Positions 5,156 to 9,458 of a stretch of 9,458 nt of DNA are shown here, one piece after another. The stretch comes from an uncultured Lachnospiraceae bacterium. Its GTDB lineage: Bacteria; Bacillota; Clostridia; Lachnospirales; Lachnospiraceae. The notes under the pieces were generated by a model. It made no database searches and was not told where the DNA came from. It was given only the letters and a program-made list of their open reading frames with translations. The stretch's first letter is position 1; every line of letters begins with the position of its first letter. A program made the translations under genes and the position numbers. The stretch is taken from NCBI GenBank assembly GCA_902783095.1, contig CACZPX010000155.1, positions 1-9,458 on the forward strand. Reading direction: 5' to 3'.

Positions 5156-6571
5156 ATGGCACAAAACAGGACCGGCAACCGGAAAGACCAGGGGGACTTT
5201 GCCCACGGCAGCATCGGGAAGAACATCCTGCGGCTGGCGATCCCGCTGATGATGGCCCAGATCATCAACATGCTCTACAACATCGTGGACCGCATCTATC
5301 TGGGACACATCGAGGGAGAGGGCAGGCTCGCGCTCACGGGCGTGGGCGTGGCCTTTCCGCTGATCACCATCACCACCGCGTTTACGAACATGTTCGGCCA
5401 CGGCGGCGCGCCACATTTCGCGATGGACCGCGGCAAGGGCGACGACGAGAGCGCCGCACGCATCATGGGCAATTCCTGTGCGATGATGATCCTGTCCTCC
5501 TTTGTGATCATGGCGGCCATCCTGCTCTTTAAAAAGCCCATCCTGTATCTGTTCGGCGCGAGCGACGTCACCTACGAATACGCGAACAGCTACATCACCG
5601 TCTACGTGCTGGGCACCACCTTCGCCATGCTCTCCCTGGGCATGAACAACTTCATCAACAGCCAGGGCTTCGGCACGGTGGGCATGCTCTCCGTGGCGAT
5701 CGGCGCGGTGGCGAATATCATTCTGGATCCGGTCTTTATCTTTGCGCTCGATATGGGCGTGGTGGGCGCAGCGCTCGCCACGGTCCTGTCGCAGTTCGTC
5801 TCGGCGGTCTGGGTGATGCGCTTTCTCATAGGAAAAAAGGTGCCGGTGCGCCTGCAGCTCTCCAAAATGAAGCTGAACGGAACAATCTTAAAGCGCATCG
5901 TGAGCCTGGGCTTTACGCCGTTCATCATGTCGGCCACCACCGGCTTTGTGCAGGCGCTCTACAACAAGAGCCTGCAGACCTACGGCGGCGATATCTACGT
6001 CACGGCCATGACCGTCACCACCTCCATCCGCGAGATGATGCAGATGGGCATGCAGGGCATGACGCGCGGCGCAGGCCCCGTGATCTCCTACAATTACGGC
6101 GCCGGCCTGCGCGACCGCACGCGCGCCGCGATCCGCTTTATGGGGACCTTTGCCGTGATCTACACGGCCGTCGTCTGGGTGATCATCTGGGTCTTCCCCA
6201 ACGCGCTGTTGGCCATCTTCAACGACGACCCGGAGCTGATGGAGATCGGCCCCGCGGTGGTGCGCCTGTTCTTCTCCATGCAGGTGCCCATGGCCCTGCA
6301 GGCCGTGGGGCAGAACACCTTCCTGTCGCTGGGCATGGCGAAGTTCGGCACCTTCTTCTCGCTGCTGCGCAAGATCGCCATCGTGACGCCGCTGATCCTG
6401 ATCCTGCCGCATTTCTTTACCGTGCCGGTGTACGGCGTGGTGGCCGCGGAGCCGGTCTCGGACGTGCTGGGCGGCCTGGCCTGCTTTACCACCATGTATT
6501 TTACGGTATACCGCAAGCTGAAAACGGGAGAGCCGCTGGGCTTTTCCAAAAAGAAAACGGCGCAGGCCTAA
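5156..6571 (+). CDS. MATE-family multidrug/cation antiporter (MepA-like)
   Basis: This 471-residue polytopic inner-membrane protein has the size and roughly twelve-helix pattern of MATE exporters, which expel drugs or metabolites in exchange for Na+ or H+. Family marks are the N-terminal GSIGKNILRLAIPLMMAQ (18-35) followed by YNIVDRIYLG (41-50), the segment FGHGGAP (80-86) typical of MepA-like members, NIILDPVFIF (187-196) ending the first bundle, and the second-bundle match around GAGPVISYNYGAG (305-317). The open frame reaches back to an ATG at 5132, but AAAGGA at 5143-5148 sits seven bases before 5156, which is therefore the chosen start. It follows htpG after 75 nt with no clear promoter or terminator between them, so partial co-transcription is possible. 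The family is secure; substrate and coupling ion cannot be read from the sequence. Confidence 0.95.
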   Translation: MAQNRTGNRKDQGDFAHGSIGKNILRLAIPLMMAQIINMLYNIVDRIYLGHIEGEGRLALTGVGVAFPLITITTAFTNMFGHGGAPHFAMDRGKGDDESAARIMGNSCAMMILSSFVIMAAILLFKKPILYLFGASDVTYEYANSYITVYVLGTTFAMLSLGMNNFINSQGFGTVGMLSVAIGAVANIILDPVFIFALDMGVVGAALATVLSQFVSAVWVMRFLIGKKVPVRLQLSKMKLNGTILKRIVSLGFTPFIMSATTGFVQALYNKSLQTYGGDIYVTAMTVTTSIREMMQMGMQGMTRGAGPVISYNYGAGLRDRTRAAIRFMGTFAVIYTAVVWVIIWVFPNALLAIFNDDPELMEIGPAVVRLFFSMQVPMALQAVGQNTFLSLGMAKFGTFFSLLRKIAIVTPLILILPHFFTVPVYGVVAAEPVSDVLGGLACFTTMYFTVYRKLKTGEPLGFSKKKTAQA

Positions 6572-6603
6572 AAAAGAAATCTTTGTGAAAACAGACAGAG
6601 TTC

Positions 6604-6632
6604 TTGAATACCGGAGAAAAATCAACTATAAT
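6604..6632 (+). promoter_or_regulatory. Strong promoter of the foldase lipoprotein gene
   Basis: TTGAAT (6604-6609) and a perfect TATAAT (6627-6632) are separated by 17 nt. Transcription would start near 6639, leaving a leader of about 30 nt with GGAGG at 6660-6664. No terminator for the preceding MATE gene was found in 6572-6603. Confidence 0.8.
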
Positions 6633-6669
6633 ATCCAAGTTTGAATCAAGTACCTGTTCGGAGGGCATT

Positions 6670-7839
6670 ATGAAAAAGAGACTGAGCATCATCGCAATGG
6701 GGCTGGCCCTTGTTCTGGCCATGTCCGCGTTCACCGGCTGCGGCAAAAGCCTTGCCGATCCCGGCAACTTAGGCAGCACGGTGGCCGCGACCATCGGCGA
6801 TGACACCATATACATGGACGAGGCGAACTTCTTCGTCCGCTACAGCCAGTGGGGCATGGAGTCCTATTACTGGGCTTACTATCAGTACATCGGCTACGCC
6901 AGCATGTGGGACGCCCCCGGCGGGGACAACCCCGACCAGTCGCTGGCAACGGTCGTCAAGCAGAGCGTCATGAACGAGCTGCTGCAGACCCGCATCCTGA
7001 TGAAGAAGGCGCCGGAGTACAACGTGACGCTCACCGACGCGGACAAGGAGACGGTAAAGGGCTACGTGCATCAGGTCATGGACGGTCTGACGGATGAGTT
7101 TTACCAGTACGCGAACGTCACGGAAGAGCAGCTGACCACCTGGTACGAGAACAACGCGCTGGCGAACAAGGTGCAGCGTGTGATCCGCGATCAGGCCGAG
7201 GTGAACGTGAGCGAAGAGGACTGCAAGATGTTTACGGTCCGCTACCTGATGATCCCCGACAACGAGGATTTTGAGGGCCAGACCCTGAACGAGGGTGTGG
7301 AGATCGACACGGCCAAGGCCGAGGCCGAGTATCTGGTAAAGCACGTGCAGGACGGCGAGGATTTTGAGACGCTGGTCGCGGAATTCGACGGCGAGGCCAC
7401 GCTGCGCAGCTATCCCGTAAAGGATGAGGAGCGCACGGATCAGCCGGCCATCATCGGCGCGGGCTTAAAGACCGGCGAGATCACCATGGAGCACGTGGAC
7501 ACGGAAGAAGAGACCGGCTGGTACGTGGTCTACTGCGTATCCGACAACGACGCCGACGCTGCCGCGGAACAGCGCGAGACGCTGGAAGAAGAGCAGCGCG
7601 ACACCTATTTTGAGAGCATCTACACCGGCTGGACCGAGGGCGTGACCTTTGAAGTGAAGGATGCCTACAACGACCTGACGGTCAGCTACGGCGAGATGAT
7701 CTACGCCGAGCCCACCGAGGCGGAGACCGAGGCTACGACCGAAGCGGGGACCGAGGCCACGACCGAAGCGGGGACCGAGGCTACGACCGAAGCGGGGACC
7801 GGGGAAGTGACCGAAGCGGAGACCACGACGGCCGGCTGA
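6670..7839 (+). CDS. Exported lipoprotein with PrsA/SurA-like foldase layout
   Basis: This 389-residue protein has a lipoprotein signal: basic MKKR, a hydrophobic core (6-20) and the lipobox FTGC with Cys24 as the lipidation site. The mature part opens with VAATIGDDTIYMDEANFF (38-55), resembling the strand that begins PrsA and SurA chaperone domains, then a helical chaperone-like region (about 90-180). Residues 187-290 follow the parvulin pattern (FTVRYLMI, a helix ending in GEDFETLVAEF at 229-239, LKTGEIT, then GWYVVYCV). In parvulins the first and last of these strands usually carry histidines; here both are replaced by Tyr/Arg, so rotamase activity is doubtful. After about residue 346 comes an acidic Thr/Glu/Ala tail with three TEATTEAG repeats. 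The start is set by GGAGG at 6660-6664; an upstream TTG at 6604 lies inside the promoter. The likely role is folding of secreted proteins outside the membrane. Confidence 0.8.
   Translation: MKKRLSIIAMGLALVLAMSAFTGCGKSLADPGNLGSTVAATIGDDTIYMDEANFFVRYSQWGMESYYWAYYQYIGYASMWDAPGGDNPDQSLATVVKQSVMNELLQTRILMKKAPEYNVTLTDADKETVKGYVHQVMDGLTDEFYQYANVTEEQLTTWYENNALANKVQRVIRDQAEVNVSEEDCKMFTVRYLMIPDNEDFEGQTLNEGVEIDTAKAEAEYLVKHVQDGEDFETLVAEFDGEATLRSYPVKDEERTDQPAIIGAGLKTGEITMEHVDTEEETGWYVVYCVSDNDADAAAEQRETLEEEQRDTYFESIYTGWTEGVTFEVKDAYNDLTVSYGEMIYAEPTEAETEATTEAGTEATTEAGTEATTEAGTGEVTEAETTTAG
7726..7797 (+). repeat. Three tandem 24-bp coding repeats (TEATTEAG)
   Basis: Units at 7726, 7750 and 7774 are identical except for one C/T change in the middle copy. 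They encode the acidic Thr/Glu/Ala tail of the foldase lipoprotein. Near-identity at the DNA level suggests recent slippage or unequal recombination, so copy number may vary among strains. Confidence 0.9.
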
Positions 7840-7871
7840 CCGGCAGTGGGACTATTGCAGTTATAAACAGT

Positions 7872-7880
7872 AAGGAGGAT
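7872..7880 (+). promoter_or_regulatory. Ribosome binding site that sets a TTG start for the ATPase
   Basis: AAGGAGGAT is a near-perfect anti-16S match; its GGAGG core ends six bases before TTG at 7885. No in-frame ATG occurs until well inside the first membrane segment (about 8035), so TTG is the only start that keeps the conserved N-terminus. Confidence 0.85.
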
Positions 7881-7884
7881 CGTT

Positions 7885-9458
7885 TTGGAAAAGGTTTTCG
7901 GCCTTTCTGAAACCGAAGTCGCGCAGCGTGTGCGCGAAGGCAAGATCAACAGTGGCCAGGAGGTTCGCACCAAGAGTTTTTTAGACGTGCTGAGGACCAA
8001 TCTGGTCACTCCTTTTAATGCGCTGAATCTGGCCATGGCCATCGTGGTGGTCTTTGTGGTGCGCTCCCCGCGCAACGCCCTGTTCATGCTGGTGGTCCTG
8101 TTCAACGCCCTGATCGGCACCGTCCAGGAGATCCGCGCCAAGCGGCTGATGGACAAACTGGCTCTGGTGACGGCGCCGCGGGCGACCGTGATCCGCGACG
8201 GCGTACAGAAGGAGATCGCCATGGACGAGATCGTCCTGGACGACGTGCTCTATCTCGCCAGCGGCATGCAGATCGGCGCGGACGCCGAGGTGATCTCCGG
8301 CGAGTGCGAGGCCAACGAGTCGCTGATGACCGGCGAGCAGGATCCGGTGCAGAAGCACCACGGTGACGCGCTGATCTCCGGCAGCTTTGTGATCTCCGGC
8401 CCCTGCTACGCGCGGGTGGTCCGCGTAGGCGCGGACTGCTACGCGGCCAAGATCACGGCGCAGTCCAAGTACTACAAGCGCCCCGAATCGGAGATCGTGA
8501 CCGCGGTCAACAAGATCATCCGCTTTGTGAGCTTTTCCATTCTGCCGCTCGGCGCGGCGCTGTTCTTAAAGACCTGGCTGCTGCTGCACACGGACGTGCA
8601 CCAGGCGGCCATCTCCACCATAGCAGGCCTGGTTGGCATGATCCCGGAGGGCCTGGTGCTGCTCACCAGCGTGGCCATGAGCGTAGGCGCGATCAAACTC
8701 ACCAGATACCACGCGCTGATCCAGGAGATGTACGCGATCGAGACGCTGGCGCGGGTGGACGTGCTCTGCCTGGACAAGACCGGCACCATCACCACCGGCG
8801 ACATCCGCCTGCTGCGAACCGACCCCGTGGGGACTGAGAGCACGGATCACTGTATGTCCGTGGCCCGTACCCTTATGGACAGCCTGCAGGACGCCAACGC
8901 CACGGCGCAGGCGCTCTTGGCCACCGGCGCGCCGCTTCTGACGGACTGGGAAGTGGAGGAGAAGATCCCGTTTTCTTCCTCCCGCAAGTTCAGCGGCGTG
9001 TGCGTGAAGGGCGACGGCACCTACCTGATGGGCGCGCCGTCTTCCATATTCCGGCGGACGGACGCCTACAACGACCTTTTGGAAGAAAAGACCGCACAGG
9101 CGCGGGCGGACGGCCTGCGCGTGCTGGTGCTCGCCCGGACGCCCGGCCACGTACTGGACGGCGTGATCCCGGCGGATATCGAGCCGATGGCCTTCTTCTA
9201 CTTCACCGACCAGGTGCGCGAAAACGCGCAGACGACGCTGTCCTTCTTTGACCGGGAGGGCGTGCGGTTAAAGGTCATCTCCGGCGACGACCCGGTCACG
9301 GTCTCCCGCATCGCCAAAGAGGCGGGCCTGGCCGACTGGGAAAACGACTGCGACGCGGCCGGCCTGGTCACAGAGGAGGACTGCGCGGAAGCCATCAACG
9401 AAAAGACCATTTTGGGACGCGTCAATCCCTGGCAGAAATACCAGTTTGTCAAGGCCCT
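7885..9458 (+). CDS. P-type cation-transporting ATPase, CtpE-like, cut by the window edge
   Basis: The frame is open from TTG 7885 to the edge (524 codons), so the C-terminal membrane segments are missing. It is an integral-membrane pump that moves cations using an aspartyl-phosphate intermediate. Seen in order: a short cytosolic N-terminus without metal-binding CxxC, helices 1-2 (about 39-80), the actuator loop TGEQDPV (149-155, where Gln replaces the usual Ser of TGES), the ion-site helix MIPEGL (252-257), the phosphorylation motif DKTGT with Asp297, a nucleotide domain with LMGAP (381-385, where KGAP-like motifs usually sit), the hinge-side TDQVRE (441-446) and ISGDDPVT (465-472). The PEGL ion motif, lack of CPC and short N-terminus argue against heavy-metal pumps and suit the CtpE-type group; mycobacterial CtpE has been linked to calcium. 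Ion specificity here is inference. It follows the foldase gene by 45 nt with no clear promoter or terminator between, suggesting an operon. Confidence 0.93.
   Translation, partial: MEKVFGLSETEVAQRVREGKINSGQEVRTKSFLDVLRTNLVTPFNALNLAMAIVVVFVVRSPRNALFMLVVLFNALIGTVQEIRAKRLMDKLALVTAPRATVIRDGVQKEIAMDEIVLDDVLYLASGMQIGADAEVISGECEANESLMTGEQDPVQKHHGDALISGSFVISGPCYARVVRVGADCYAAKITAQSKYYKRPESEIVTAVNKIIRFVSFSILPLGAALFLKTWLLLHTDVHQAAISTIAGLVGMIPEGLVLLTSVAMSVGAIKLTRYHALIQEMYAIETLARVDVLCLDKTGTITTGDIRLLRTDPVGTESTDHCMSVARTLMDSLQDANATAQALLATGAPLLTDWEVEEKIPFSSSRKFSGVCVKGDGTYLMGAPSSIFRRTDAYNDLLEEKTAQARADGLRVLVLARTPGHVLDGVIPADIEPMAFFYFTDQVRENAQTTLSFFDREGVRLKVISGDDPVTVSRIAKEAGLADWENDCDAAGLVTEEDCAEAINEKTILGRVNPWQKYQFVKA

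Noticed and set aside
4703..5416. Minus-strand open frame of 237 codons across the end of htpG and start of the MATE gene
   Set aside because: It runs antisense through two well-supported genes, is His/Val/Arg-rich and has no family features.
7831..7844. GCCGG-CTGA-CCGGC hairpin at the foldase stop codon as terminator
   Set aside because: The stem is only 5 bp and no U-tract follows, so it should not stop transcription into the ATPase gene.

Overview
The window reads as chromosome of a GC-rich anaerobic member of the Bacillota, probably a Clostridia or Lachnospiraceae-type organism. The reasons are strong GGAGG Shine-Dalgarno sites in front of almost every gene, a short-form rubredoxin, a lipobox-bearing foldase of the kind found in single-membrane bacteria, sigma-A type promoters with 17-nt spacers, and high G+C third positions in the coding DNA. 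This placement is an inference; there is no rRNA or species-specific marker. Nothing looks mobile: no transposase, integrase, phage gene, tRNA, CRISPR array or toxin-antitoxin pair was found.

Layout, left to right. (1) 98-232 is a 44-residue rubredoxin with its own promoter and a rho-independent terminator. (2) 287-1255 is an unrecognised four-helix membrane protein with a long proline/glutamine-rich tail carrying four QNTGYIP repeats. (3) 1391-2719 is a one-piece larC, the nickel-inserting enzyme of nickel-pincer cofactor synthesis, with an extreme histidine-rich insert. (4) A bidirectional terminator at 2750-2781 separates it from a convergent cold-shock protein gene (2830-3027, minus strand). 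(5) A compact divergent promoter region (about 3028-3211) drives the cold-shock gene leftwards and htpG (3212-5080) rightwards. (6) A MATE-family exporter (5156-6571) follows htpG. (7) A lipoprotein with a PrsA/SurA-like foldase layout (6670-7839) has a near-consensus promoter, and a P-type cation ATPase (7885 to the window edge, TTG start) follows it closely.

The genes do not form one pathway. Common themes are stress and proteostasis (cold-shock protein, HtpG, extracytoplasmic foldase), envelope transport (MATE exporter, P-type ATPase) and metal or redox handling (rubredoxin, LarC). Likely transcription units are rubredoxin (with the membrane protein by read-through), larC, csp, htpG with possible read-through into the MATE gene, and foldase plus ATPase.

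I found no convincing undescribed multi-gene system. The items most worth a second look are the QNTGYIP-repeat membrane protein, the orphan unsplit LarC with its His-rich insert, the symmetric element inside the htpG promoter, the apparent loss of both parvulin histidines in the foldase, and a marked preference for TTA as the leucine codon before lysine.
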